A DNA stretch of 23,605 nucleotides from IMG/VR virus record IMGVR_UViG_3300050015_000134, positions 1 through 23,605 of that record. One strand, written 5' to 3'. Each line of letters opens with the position of its first letter. Positions within the stretch are counted from its first letter, which is position 1. The position numbers and the translations under genes are program-made. This DNA is from a virus. Of the stretch, positions 1-6,056 are shown one piece after another. The notes beneath the pieces were generated by a model. It did no database searches. It saw only the letters and a list, made by a program, of their open reading frames with translations, and was not told where the DNA came from.

Positions 1-165
1 CCCGACGCAACAGCGCGAACACTGGCTGAGGGGTTGACCAGATGGGCTGGTGACACTCGCGTCGATCTCTTAGCGCAACTATTTCCCAGCCTAGCACCGG
101 CTGAACTACAGGCCGCAGTTGATCAGATAGACGAAGCGAAGGAGGGACACCATGCTTTGGACTAA
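1..165 (+). CDS. C-terminal end of an unidentified protein (5' partial)
   Basis: Frame 1 is open from the first base to a TAA at 163-165, giving 54 residues that end in ...KEGHHALD. The stretch RVDLLAQLFPSLAPAEL looks like ordinary amphipathic helical protein. The end overlaps the next gene by 14 bases, and the ribosome site of that gene (AAGGAGGG, 138-145) lies inside this reading frame, a common arrangement in phage operons. The start lies outside the window and no family can be named. The main support is open frame and gene packing. Confidence 0.45.
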   Translation, partial: PDATARTLAEGLTRWAGDTRVDLLAQLFPSLAPAELQAAVDQIDEAKEGHHALD

Positions 166-517
166 CGCAGAAAATACATACCTGCGCGAACAATACGGCA
201 AGCACACATACGCCAAAATCGCCCTGTCGCTCGGCAGAACAACCTACGCCGTGCGGGAACACGCCAAGCGGCAGAAGATACTTAAGCCGCGTATTGTCGA
301 GCCTGGCGGCGTTCCGATGCAGAAAGCGCTTTCGCCTGACGAGTGCGCCAAGATGAGAGGATTTCTGCGAACCTGGCTCCACTACGGCAAGGCTTGCGGC
401 AATGTATCAGCAGGGCGATTTTTGAAGGCGTGGCGCGAGGCAGAGTTTGGGCGCGCAAAGTTGATAGTACCGGTGGCATCGACAATGCCACCAGAGGGCA
501 CCACGTTCGCTGTGTGA
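152..517 (+). CDS. Myb/SANT-like helix-turn-helix DNA-binding protein
   Basis: 121 residues. The N-terminal 45 residues have the spacing of a Myb/SANT or GcrA-like DNA-binding repeat: W3 and E7, an L...Y pair, then IALSLGRTTYAVREHAKR, the classic 'IA..LGRT..AV' recognition helix of phage and bacterial Myb-like proteins. The remaining 75 residues are basic and helical without a recognised domain. The ATG follows AAGGAGGG at good spacing and overlaps the preceding frame. A regulatory or DNA-binding role in the early/middle operon is inferred; no target site can be read from the sequence. Confidence 0.75.
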   Translation: MLWTNAENTYLREQYGKHTYAKIALSLGRTTYAVREHAKRQKILKPRIVEPGGVPMQKALSPDECAKMRGFLRTWLHYGKACGNVSAGRFLKAWREAEFGRAKLIVPVASTMPPEGTTFAV

Positions 518-593
518 GTGGTTGAGTAGCTAGGTAAGGGTTTGGTCGTACGATGTCGAAAAAACGAAACTAGAGCGTTTGGAGGGAGATAAA

Positions 594-872
594 ATGGCAG
601 AGATTAACGAAGCAAAAAACGCAGAGTGTGCGAGCGTCGCGGAACTGTTCATACGGAACAATGCGGAGGTGCGGGAGAAGGCGTTTGCGGAAGGCGTGAA
701 GGCTGAGAGGGAGCGGATAATCCAGATAATGGTTGATTATGACATTTGCCCGCCAGATGATGTTAGATGCGGTGACCAGAAAGGATGCGAGCCATGCTGG
801 CAGAGATACCTAGCGGAGGTCAGCGGAAGTGTCGGAAACCCAGCGGAAGAGGTGGAGGCATGCCGCCCTTAA
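594..872 (+). CDS. hypothetical protein with C-terminal cysteine cluster
   Basis: 92 residues starting MAEINEAKNAEC. ATG 594 is chosen because GGAGGGAG (581-588) lies just upstream; the longer frame starting at TTG 579 would put that ribosome site inside the gene. The first two-thirds is a charged helix (EKAFAEGVKAERERI) that could form a coiled coil. The end has four cysteines (CPP..C..KGCEPC), a possible small metal site. No family is recognised. The TAA stop overlaps the next ATG as TAATG, so the two genes are probably translationally coupled. Confidence 0.7.
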   Translation: MAEINEAKNAECASVAELFIRNNAEVREKAFAEGVKAERERIIQIMVDYDICPPDDVRCGDQKGCEPCWQRYLAEVSGSVGNPAEEVEACRP

Positions 873-1216
873 TGCCCTACAAGCGTGCGAAGTATGGCAG
901 TAGGAAAACAGAGGTGGACGGTATCACGTTCCACTCAAAGCGCGAGGCTAACCGATACTGTGAGCTAAAACTGCTCAAGCAGGCCGGGGAGATTGTGGAC
1001 TTTGAGCTTCAGCCGCCGTTTCTGCTGCAGTCAGCATTTGTGCATCGAGGCGTAAAATATCGCAGTATCAGCTACAGGGGTGATTTCAGGATACTGTACC
1101 CGGACGGCAGGCAGGTTGTCGAGGACGTTAAAGGATACGCTGACATTGCAGTATATCGGCTGAAAAAGAAGTTGCTACTGTGCAAGTATCCCGATATTGA
1201 GTTTATTGAGACATGA
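872..1216 (+). CDS. DUF1064 family nuclease-like protein
   Basis: 114 residues. The sequence fits the phage DUF1064 family: KYGSRKTEVDGITFHSKREA near the N-terminus, then an ExxR/YCELKLL helix, an ELQPPF strand, D71 in GDFRILY, and E84-D85-V86-K87 in VVEDVKGY. The D...(E/D)xK pattern is that of the restriction-endonuclease-like PD-(D/E)xK fold, so a DNA-cutting or junction-resolving role is likely but not proven for the family. Start 872 gives the usual family N-terminus and a TAATG overlap with the gene before. ATG 860 is an alternative, but GGTGGAGG (851-858) would then be too close. The stop overlaps the next ATG (ATGA). Confidence 0.85.
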   Translation: MPYKRAKYGSRKTEVDGITFHSKREANRYCELKLLKQAGEIVDFELQPPFLLQSAFVHRGVKYRSISYRGDFRILYPDGRQVVEDVKGYADIAVYRLKKKLLLCKYPDIEFIET

Positions 1217-1404
1217 CCGTCCCAGGGTTGCCATACTGTCGCTTGCACCGCTGCTACCTCGACGCGATAGCAGTACACCACCACGGGTGTATGAATCGGC
1301 GCAAGCAGGGACGGAAGGGGATATGCAAACACTACAGCAAAAGTAAGGCATCGCAGGGGAGAAGGTGGGGACAGTGTAATCTGGCGGCGTCGGCAACTGA
1401 ATAG
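1213..1404 (+). CDS. small Cys/His-rich basic protein
   Basis: 63 residues. The ATG overlaps the stop of the DUF1064 gene as ATGA, which argues for coupled translation even though no strong ribosome site precedes it. C9, H12, C14, H22-H24, C26, C38 and H40 could form a small zinc-binding fold, and the rest is rich in Arg/Lys, so nucleic-acid binding is plausible. No family is recognised. The gene is short and could still be a chance frame. Confidence 0.5.
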   Translation: MTVPGLPYCRLHRCYLDAIAVHHHGCMNRRKQGRKGICKHYSKSKASQGRRWGQCNLAASATE

Positions 1405-1456
1405 CGGTTTAAGTTGGTTTTATTACAAGTAGTAGCTGTGATTATGTGTGTAAGTA

Positions 1457-1486
1457 GCCTCGCTGATTGTAGTAGGTCAGCGAGGC
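1457..1486 (+). other. perfect 10-bp hairpin in the leader of the next gene
   Basis: GCCTCGCTGA (1457-1466) pairs exactly with TCAGCGAGGC (1477-1486) around a 10-base loop. It sits in the 110-base gap before the gene at 1515. No T run follows, so it is not a standard terminator; it may be a processing site, an mRNA-stabilising 5' hairpin or an operator. Confidence 0.5.
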
Positions 1487-1514
1487 ACATAAAAACAAGA
1501 GGGGGATAAGAGAA

Positions 1515-1901
1515 ATGGGGGATAGGAGAATGGGTTATAACGAGAGTTTGAGGCAGGGAGCAATGCAGGAGCAGCAAATACAGGGTCAACAGGGTCCGCA
1601 ACAACCATACTACGAAGAAGCAGGTCCACCCAGCCCTGTGGCTGAACTGGATAATCTCGTTGAAGGGCTTTATTACCAAATATCGCAATATCGTGATAAC
1701 TTGGACAGGTTGGTCAACCTCCTTGCGGCACCGATGCCTGTGACAACTGGTAAAGATGATGCGGCAAACGTGCCGCATGTTGTAACCATACAGGGCGCAA
1801 TGCAAGATATGCTCGACAGGTTGATGTGTTGCAATAAATACTTCGAAGTAACACGGAAACGCATCGAAGAGCAGGTCGGGGCTCTGAAAATACTGCCATA
1901 G
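1515..1901 (+). CDS. hypothetical protein, Gln-rich N-terminus and helical body
   Basis: 128 residues. The first 40 are low complexity and rich in Gln, Gly and Pro (QEQQIQGQQGPQQP), probably disordered. From about residue 43 onward the sequence is long helix (VAELDNLVEGLYYQISQYR, then MLDRLMCCNKYFEVTRKRIEE), suggesting a coiled-coil oligomer. ATG 1515 has AGAGGGGGA at normal spacing; an in-frame ATG at 1530 has a ribosome site that is too close. No family is recognised. Confidence 0.75.
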   Translation: MGDRRMGYNESLRQGAMQEQQIQGQQGPQQPYYEEAGPPSPVAELDNLVEGLYYQISQYRDNLDRLVNLLAAPMPVTTGKDDAANVPHVVTIQGAMQDMLDRLMCCNKYFEVTRKRIEEQVGALKILP

Positions 1902-1910
1902 TGAACCAAA

Positions 1911-1936
1911 GCCCCGTTATCAGGGGATGGCGGGGC
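1911..1936 (+). other. GC-rich intergenic hairpin
   Basis: GCCCCG (1911-1916) pairs with CGGGGC (1931-1936), and an inner CCCC/GGGG pairing (1912-1915 with 1923-1926) is a competing fold. It lies between two genes read in the same direction and has no T run, so it may tune transcript levels rather than end transcription. Confidence 0.4.
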
Positions 1937-1959
1937 AATACATAAAATAGGAGGCCACT

Positions 1960-2208
1960 ATGCAGAGTTTGTACCCGCGGCTAAAGTTTGTGGATGAGAA
2001 CAGCATAGATGAACAACTGGATCATATACGGGAAGAGTTCGTCGAGGTTATGAAGGCCGAAGGACTGGGGGATCGTGACATGGAACTGGCAGACTTGGAG
2101 CAGGCAATTCAGACGTACTTCTTCATGCGGGAAAAGAAGGACATTGACATAAATGCAGTAAGGGCGGCGGTTGTCGCTAAAAACAAAGCTCGGGGATACG
2201 AGGTGTGA
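1960..2208 (+). CDS. MazG-like nucleotide pyrophosphohydrolase
   Basis: 82 residues of all-helical sequence. It contains the family metal-binding signature: E25-E26-x-x-E29 (REEFVEV), then E42-x-x-D45 (MELADLEQA), the EExxE...ExxD pattern of the MazG/dUTPase-2 all-alpha NTP pyrophosphatases. The C-terminus (AVVAKNKARGYEV) matches the usual 'K...RGY' ending. Such enzymes hydrolyse non-canonical or surplus NTPs to NMP and pyrophosphate, and phage copies are thought to clean or shift the nucleotide pool. The ATG follows AGGAGG. The protein is short even for the family, so it probably works as a dimer or tetramer. Confidence 0.75.
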   Translation: MQSLYPRLKFVDENSIDEQLDHIREEFVEVMKAEGLGDRDMELADLEQAIQTYFFMREKKDIDINAVRAAVVAKNKARGYEV

Positions 2209-2209
2209 C

Positions 2210-2437
2210 ATGGCAACCTTTACCGACAACTGGTGGGCTAGCAAAAGAAAAGGGACAGGCAACATGCACAAATGCGACGACTGCCGCAAGGCTACACCGC
2301 TTGAGTGCGCCTGGATCGGCCAGGACGACAGAACGGGCATAGTGACGGTTTATCATGGTGAGAGCGAAACTGTAAGTCAATGTCTGCGATATGCACAGGG
2401 GGCGTTGCCGGCAATTGGGTTAGGAGTAGCACGATAG
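2210..2437 (+). CDS. small CxxC protein
   Basis: 75 residues starting MATFTDNWWASKRKG. ATG 2210 lies one base after the preceding stop, with GAGGTG just upstream; the frame is open farther back but has no better start. A CDDC motif (residues 22-25, in MHKCDDCRKATPLECAW) plus C33 could hold a metal ion. The rest looks like a short beta region (GIVTVYHGESETVSQC). An internal ATG at 2264 is a weaker alternative start. Function unknown. Confidence 0.6.
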   Translation: MATFTDNWWASKRKGTGNMHKCDDCRKATPLECAWIGQDDRTGIVTVYHGESETVSQCLRYAQGALPAIGLGVAR

Positions 2438-2452
2438 GAGGAGGTATGAGGG

Positions 2453-2881
2453 ATGATTAGCTTAGATAAGGCAAAGGCGTTGAAAGAGGCGGGGTTGAAG
2501 TGGGAGCCGCAAGAGTGGGATTTATACCTAGATGCGCCAGTGATGATTGATGGCAGAGCTAGGTACCTAGGGGGACATTGTATAGACTACACCCCAAGCA
2601 ATTTACGACCCATGCCGGAGGTGGTTATAAATGCCAGGATCTGGCTCCCTTCTCTCTCGCAACTACTGGCAGAGATAAAAAAACATAGTGGGTGCGCCTT
2701 ATATGTGTTTGATAGCGGTCTAAGGGTTTTGAAGAAGGGTGCTTATGAGATTGAGTTGCCAAAGGTAGGTATTGATACCTGCTGTTTCAGGGCACACGCT
2801 CCCGAAGACGCCGCCGCAGATGCGTTGTTGTGGATATTAGGGCAGGTAGGTGAGGGCAATGATGCGACAGATAAAGGTTAA
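2453..2881 (+). CDS. hypothetical phage protein
   Basis: 142 residues. AGGAGGAGG (2435-2443) precedes ATG 2453; a closer ATG at 2446 opens only a four-codon frame, so 2453 is taken. Readable parts are an N-terminal helix (LDKAKALKEAGLKW), IWLPSLSQLLAEIKKH near the middle, a short beta region, and a C-terminal helix (APEDAAADALLWILGQ). This WLPsl-Ll...AADALLWIL organisation is seen in unnamed phage proteins of Firmicutes. No catalytic motif is visible. Confidence 0.7.
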   Translation: MISLDKAKALKEAGLKWEPQEWDLYLDAPVMIDGRARYLGGHCIDYTPSNLRPMPEVVINARIWLPSLSQLLAEIKKHSGCALYVFDSGLRVLKKGAYEIELPKVGIDTCCFRAHAPEDAAADALLWILGQVGEGNDATDKG

Positions 2882-2969
2882 CCTGTTGAATTTGATTGAA
2901 ATTGAAATGCCGCTAATTGGGTGGATTTTGTGGATAGGTGGGTCTGTAGCATGGCTGTTGATTAGATAA
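2859..2969 (+). CDS. possible 36-residue single-span membrane peptide
   Basis: This frame opens with ATGATG at 2859 behind GGTGAGGG (2849-2856), overlaps the end of the previous gene by 23 bases, and ends at TAA 2967-2969. The peptide is a short basic head (MMRQIKVN) followed by a nearly unbroken hydrophobic stretch (MPLIGWILWIGGSVAWLLI), enough for one membrane span with a GxxxG-like small-residue patch. Its position, ribosome site and composition support a real small gene. Being so short it remains uncertain. Confidence 0.45.
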   Translation: MMRQIKVNLLNLIEIEMPLIGWILWIGGSVAWLLIR

Positions 2970-2989
2970 TTTAGGGGGAGGCTGACAAT

Positions 2990-3376
2990 TTGGGGATGGG
3001 GGTGGTGGCCTTGGTGGACGACGAAGAAAAACAACCGAACCTACAGGCGGTGGCCGACTTGGTGCGCGAGCATGTTAACGATGCCGCTCGCGAGAGCATC
3101 GAACTGATCAGACAGCGCAACAGGCGCGAGAACTTGGCTGCCTATCGCTGTGACTGCCCTGCCGCTAAATGCTACGATAGTTGCCCACGGTTCCAGATTC
3201 ATGCGGATGCCGATGAGACATTCGCGCTGTTGGCAAGGTTTAGGCCGCCTGATCGGAGAGACAGAGGGGCGCTGCCGTTGGACGGGGCGATTGTGTTCGG
3301 AGGCGGTGGCAAGTCGGGCCGCAAGCGCAGTAAGATACCTCCCAAGGCAACTGTTTGGAGCTGGCATGAGTTATAA
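2990..3376 (+). CDS. hypothetical protein with Cys cluster
   Basis: 128 residues. TTG 2990 is preferred because AGGGGGAGG (2973-2981) lies 8 bases upstream; ATG 2996 is the alternative. The first half is acidic then helical (LVREHVNDAARESIELIRQR). A central cluster YRCDCPAAKCYDSCPRF (four Cys, residues 52-65) looks like a metal-binding knuckle. The C-terminal third is basic and Gly-rich (GGGGKSGRKRSK). Last gene of the first plus-strand block; a nucleic-acid-binding role would fit but is inference. Confidence 0.65.
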   Translation: MGMGVVALVDDEEKQPNLQAVADLVREHVNDAARESIELIRQRNRRENLAAYRCDCPAAKCYDSCPRFQIHADADETFALLARFRPPDRRDRGALPLDGAIVFGGGGKSGRKRSKIPPKATVWSWHEL

Positions 3377-3397
3377 GGATATTAGTATATTAGAGTA

Positions 3398-3426
3398 TTG
3401 ACATATGCTAAAGTTGACATTAAAAT
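3398..3426 (+). promoter_or_regulatory. sigma-70-type promoter
   Basis: TTGACA (3398-3403), 17 bases, then TAAAAT (3421-3426): a near-consensus housekeeping promoter with ideal spacing, predicted start near 3433. A second TTGACA at 3414 has no matching -10. A terminator begins only about 28 bases after the predicted start. Confidence 0.7.
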
Positions 3427-3460
3427 AGAGTTGGAGTTGTAGCTAAAAAACAGATAGTTA

Positions 3461-3484
3461 AGCCGCCCACATGAGCGGCTTTTT
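3461..3484 (+). terminator. Rho-independent terminator, plus strand
   Basis: AGCCGC (3461-3466) pairs with GCGGCT (3475-3480) around an 8-base loop, followed by TTTT. It would end both readthrough from the gene at 2990 and any transcript from the promoter at 3398. Confidence 0.8.
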
Positions 3485-3536
3485 GCTTTATCCGTGGCAA
3501 ACCGCGCAGGTGCGCAGTATACGGGTGCCCTTCGGG

Positions 3537-3563
3537 GGAAAAGAAAAAACCGCCGAGGCGGTT
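3537..3563 (-). terminator. Rho-independent terminator of the minus-strand operon
   Basis: AACCGCC (3548-3554) and GGCGGTT (3557-3563) form a tight hairpin. Read on the minus strand it is followed by a T-rich tract (complement of the A run 3541-3549). It overlaps the stop codon of the last minus-strand gene. Confidence 0.8.
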
Positions 3564-3744
3564 AATCGCACCTAAATATTTCACCGTATTTCTCAAGATG
3601 TCGCCTGCCGTATTCGTTGATAAATTCTTGCGCTGTGCACGGTGTCAAGTCCATGTGCACCGCTTCGCGTAGGTCGTCGTCCATGAGTGTGGCGCAGGCT
3701 GCAAAGTCGCGCTGTTGACCGCTTAAGGTTATTGTTACTTGCAT
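3562..3744 (-). CDS. small hypothetical phage protein
   Basis: 60 residues. It begins MQVTITLSGQQRDFAACATL, a beta strand then helix, continues with DDDLREAVHMDL and ends TAQEFINEYGRRHLEKYGEIF. Similar 'TLSG...Q.DF.A...LMDD..RE' small proteins occur in clostridial phages and elements, without known function. AGAAGGAG lies 7 bases before the ATG. Last gene of a five-gene minus-strand operon, running directly into its terminator. Confidence 0.7.
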   Translation of the reverse strand: MQVTITLSGQQRDFAACATLMDDDLREAVHMDLTPCTAQEFINEYGRRHLEKYGEIFRCD

Positions 3745-3777
3745 ATCAATTCTCCTTCTGCCCGTGGGGGGCGGCCG

Positions 3778-3918
3778 TTATTTGGCTTGCTTGGCCAGGT
3801 ACGCGGCCACTGCTGCCTCGACGATGGAGGCTTTAGACTTGCCGATCTTGGCGGCGTATAGCTCCAGGGCATCGTTTAGCTGCTGGCTGAGACGGGTGTT
3901 TAATGTCACTTGGGCCAT
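3778..3918 (-). CDS. ribbon-helix-helix (CopG/Arc-type) protein
   Basis: 46 residues, read from ATG 3918 to TAA 3778, with AAAGGAGG at ideal spacing. The sequence is a compact ribbon-helix-helix domain: a strand (QVTLNTRLSQ, residues 3-12), helix A (LNDALELYAAKIG, 14-26), the turn GKSKAS (26-31) and helix B (IVEAAVAAYLAKQ, 32-44). RHH proteins bind palindromic operators as dimers and often repress their own operon. The candidate operator is the AGCATGCT palindrome inside the operon promoter (4812-4819). The gene is easily missed because of its length. Family call is strong; repressor role is inferred. Confidence 0.8.
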   Translation of the reverse strand: MAQVTLNTRLSQQLNDALELYAAKIGKSKASIVEAAVAAYLAKQAK

Positions 3919-3952
3919 GGTTAGTCCTCCTTTTATTTACTTTTATCACTAA

Positions 3953-4180
3953 TCACCATTCCAATTTGTTTTTACCATTAAGCCATTCTTCGATGTATTC
4001 AAGGGGCTTTTGTATAATCCTGTCCATGAAGTCTTGCCCTCTTATTGCGAGAAACCCAAACCCTGTATGCCATGTAACCGCTTCGTCTGCGTATTTGCGA
4101 AGCCAAGCATATTTGAGATGTCCCTTGAAATGTTCTATTTTTTGGTTGAACTCCATTTCGTATTTTTCACAGTTATTCAT
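3953..4180 (-). CDS. hypothetical protein
   Basis: 75 residues starting MNNCEKYEMEFNQKIEHFK. ATG 4180 is chosen because AAAGGAG (4189-4195 on the complement) sits 8 bases upstream; a GTG at 4189 would lie inside that ribosome site. The protein is rich in aromatic and charged residues and mostly helical (YAWLRKYADEAVTW, then PLEYIEEWLNG). No family recognised. The AAATAAAAGGAG leader is almost the same as that of the RHH gene, suggesting the operon genes share a duplicated translation signal. Confidence 0.65.
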   Translation of the reverse strand: MNNCEKYEMEFNQKIEHFKGHLKYAWLRKYADEAVTWHTGFGFLAIRGQDFMDRIIQKPLEYIEEWLNGKNKLEW

Positions 4181-4250
4181 TCTCAACACTCCTTTTATTT
4201 GCTATCCTGCGAGCCCCGAAGGGCTTTCTGTTTAAGCTTCATCAGGCAGG

Positions 4251-4460
4251 CTAGACAGTCTCGTGGAGGCGGCGCGTAAGTCCATAACCTTGTGCCTGTC
4301 CGCAGTCGTCTGTCATGTCGCATCCGCGCCGTTTGGCCTGTCTCAATGCATTTCTTTCTGCCTGTTCGGGGCTGCTGGAGCGAGCTGTTCCACCCTCGTT
4401 ATCGTGTTGCCAGGTTGATACGTATCCGCCTTGCTTGCTTGTGCGTGTCGTAATTTCCAT
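4251..4460 (-). CDS. small hypothetical protein
   Basis: 69 residues starting MEITTRTSKQGGYVSTW. ATG 4460 has GAGAGGGAG upstream; the frame is open to 4538 but has no ribosome site there. It appears to be a beta hairpin (GGYVSTWQHDNEGGTARS) followed by a helix (SPEQAERNALRQAKRRG), the layout of several small phage proteins that contact nucleic acid, but no named family fits. Third from the end in the minus-strand operon. Confidence 0.6.
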   Translation of the reverse strand: MEITTRTSKQGGYVSTWQHDNEGGTARSSSPEQAERNALRQAKRRGCDMTDDCGQAQGYGLTRRLHETV

Positions 4461-4574
4461 TTTTAATCTCCCTCTCGCCGTTGTGGTGGCGAACCATTTA
4501 CTTGCTGTGCTTTGTGACTCTAACCGCCGTGTGCTCAAAGGCCCTGTCGCGGTCGTCGTCGCTGTTCTATGTGT

Positions 4575-4760
4575 TTACTTAGCAGCTCCTTCAAATGCGC
4601 TATCAAAGTATTGGGTTTCTTCCTCTGTCAGTAAGGGGTTGTTTCTGTGCGCATGTATGTAGTTGCAATAATAGTGTTTTTTGTTTCTGCCTTCGCGCAT
4701 TTCGTCGAGCATCCAGGTTAAGTGCTGCAACTGGTCTAATCTTTCCTCGCTCTTTGTCAT
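4575..4760 (-). CDS. small hypothetical protein, first gene of minus operon
   Basis: 61 residues, highly charged and helical (SEERLDQLQHLTWMLDEMRE), then KKHYYCNYIHAHR and an acidic tail. AAAGGAGG precedes the ATG at good spacing. It is the promoter-proximal gene of the minus-strand operon, about 29 bases from the predicted transcription start. The 115 bases to the next gene hold no convincing frame. Function unknown. Confidence 0.7.
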   Translation of the reverse strand: MTKSEERLDQLQHLTWMLDEMREGRNKKHYYCNYIHAHRNNPLLTEEETQYFDSAFEGAAK

Positions 4761-4795
4761 TTGTGTTGCCTCCTTTGATTTGATTGATTGAGTTT

Positions 4796-4824
4796 ATTGT
4801 ACCAGACCGCAAGCATGCTGTCAA
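4796..4824 (-). promoter_or_regulatory. consensus promoter of the minus-strand operon
   Basis: On the minus strand TTGACA (4824-4819), 17 bases, then TACAAT (4801-4796), start near 4789. The spacer contains the perfect palindrome AGCATGCT (4812-4819), well placed to be an operator. It faces away from the plus-strand gene at 4890. Confidence 0.8.
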
Positions 4825-4852
4825 GCGGCTATTTCATAAGTTTATCAAATAA

Positions 4853-4868
4853 CCGCAAACCCTTGCGG
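4853..4868 (+). other. hairpin just upstream of a ribosome site
   Basis: CCGCAA (4853-4858) pairs with TTGCGG (4863-4868) around ACCC, three bases before TAAGGAGG (4872-4879). It may stabilise the 5' end or modulate translation of the gene at 4890. Confidence 0.4.
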
Positions 4869-4889
4869 CAGTAAGGAGGCAAAGATATT

Positions 4890-5054
4890 ATGGCAGGTTA
4901 TCCCGAGTTTACCGAGACAAATAGTTTGGCGAAGGCAATGAGGTCAATGGAGGTTTGGGAATACCCGGTACCGCCGAAGGAGCCTGAAGTCGGCGAGTTA
5001 ACCCAACAAATGAGGGAGAAGCTTAACGGAAAGCTACTTATTAAAGCAAAGTAA
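4890..5054 (+). CDS. 54-residue hypothetical protein
   Basis: ATG 4890 follows TAAGGAGG and the frame ends at TAA 5052-5054. The protein begins MAGYPEFTETNSLAKAMRS, has a proline-rich centre (WEYPVPPKEPEVG) and a helical basic end (LTQQMREKLNGKLL). It is first in the plus-strand group leading to the terminase small subunit. The strong ribosome site and tight spacing to the next gene argue that it is real. No family known. Confidence 0.6.
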   Translation: MAGYPEFTETNSLAKAMRSMEVWEYPVPPKEPEVGELTQQMREKLNGKLLIKAK

Positions 5055-5082
5055 CCGTTGAGGCTGTAGGAGGTTAGGGACT

Positions 5083-5262
5083 ATGGACGTATTGCAAAGG
5101 ATGATGCGCAGAGATTATTGCCGCGAGCAAGCAGTAAAAAGACGCGAGGTGCTGACTAGGCGCGATGCGTGGGGCAATATACACACGTGGAACGACTGGT
5201 TACCAAGTGGGACGAGGGCGGCAGTAAATAAGTATCTGATCTGCTGTGAGCTAATTTTTTAA
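5083..5262 (+). CDS. 59-residue basic hypothetical protein
   Basis: ATG 5083 follows AGGAGG (5068-5073) by 9 bases; the stop is TAA 5260-5262. The N-terminal half is strongly basic (MMRRDYCREQAVKRREVLTRR), the centre is Trp-rich (DAWGNIHTWNDWL), and three Cys are present. A helical nucleic-acid-binding peptide is possible. No family recognised. It lies between the 54-residue gene and TerS in the same direction. Confidence 0.6.
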   Translation: MDVLQRMMRRDYCREQAVKRREVLTRRDAWGNIHTWNDWLPSGTRAAVNKYLICCELIF

Positions 5263-5402
5263 GCAAGGCTCCCAGCTCTGCAACTACAGCAACAGGACTA
5301 GCAGCGGTGGAATAATGTAGGATGATGCGTACCAGGTAAGGTTTGATCGTGGCGCTCAGGGGACGTGGTGAGCTGTTAGTATATAGAAGGAAGGTGAAAT
5401 GT

Positions 5403-5843
5403 GTGGCAGGAGGCAGACCGTTAAAGTTTCAGGACATAGACGAGTTTCAGGCTAAGATTGACGCTTATTTCGCGAGCTGCTTTGGCGACGTGATAGTTAA
5501 GGATAAGGACGGATGCGTCGTGCTTGACGGGGACGGCAATGTGATTAGAGAGATGCAGCGGATTAAGCCGTTTACCATCACTGGCCTGGCGCTGGCGTTG
5601 GATACGAGCAGGGAAACGCTGATGGAAATCGAGAGAGGACCATCAGATTATAGTCGGCCGTTTGTTGACGCTTTAAAACGCGGCAAGGATAAATGTCAAC
5701 AGTTTGCGGAGGAATTTATCTTCACCGGCAAGAATCCGGCAGGTGGAATCTTTGCCCTCAAGAACTATGGCTGGCGTGATACTCAGGAGGTTAAGTTGAT
5801 TGCTACTGTCCGATCAGTAGAGCAGCTCCTCGATGACCTCTAA
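5403..5843 (+). CDS. terS: terminase small subunit (P22 gp3-like)
   Basis: 146 residues. The GTG at 5403 gives the typical N-terminus MAGGRPLKFQDIDEFQAKID and follows GGAAGGTG (5389-5396); the frame stays open to 5343 without a ribosome site. An HTH region (FTITGLALALDTSRETLMEIE) is followed by a helical part and the family ending FTGKNPAGGIFALKNYGWRD. This resembles the DNA-packaging gp3-type small terminases of P22-like phages. It would bind the packaging site and load the large subunit. Unusually, it is more than 2.6 kb from terL, with a regulatory island and an opposite-strand recombinase between them. Confidence 0.85.
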   Translation: MAGGRPLKFQDIDEFQAKIDAYFASCFGDVIVKDKDGCVVLDGDGNVIREMQRIKPFTITGLALALDTSRETLMEIERGPSDYSRPFVDALKRGKDKCQQFAEEFIFTGKNPAGGIFALKNYGWRDTQEVKLIATVRSVEQLLDDL

Positions 5844-5944
5844 CATTACACTGCCTCGTTATGTCAGATAAGGAACGTAGTAGTACCAAGGGTTACAGGG
5901 TTTAAGGCTGTTATGACGCTTATGCTATACCATATGTAGTAGCA

Positions 5945-6010
5945 CAACAAGGCAACTTGTCAGCAGCACAACACAAGGCAGGGCAGGCAAGGGCAAGGCA
6001 GAGCAGAGAT
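5945..6010 (+). repeat. AGGCA/GGGCA short direct repeats
   Basis: About 65 bases made largely of repeated (A)AGGCA, GGGCA and GCAGAGCA words, beginning with CAACAAGGCAACTTG and ending GGCAAGGGCAAGGCAGAGCA. Placed right after terS, these could be recognition repeats of a pac/cos site or an iteron-like cluster. No coding frame fits. A shorter version (GGCAAGGGC then AGAGCA) recurs at 7418-7432. Confidence 0.5.
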
Positions 6011-6056
6011 CAGGGGGGGGCAGGGTCCTTGCCTGGTCATGTGGGCGCAGATGGGT

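Noticed and set aside
1332-1805. 157-codon minus-strand frame
   Set aside because: Antisense to the genes at 1213 and 1515, Leu/His/Cys-rich composition typical of a shadow frame, no ribosome site.
3903-4279. Plus-strand frames (110 and 89 codons) opposite the minus operon
   Set aside because: No ribosome sites and odd composition; the minus-strand frames have strong sites, a promoter and a terminator.
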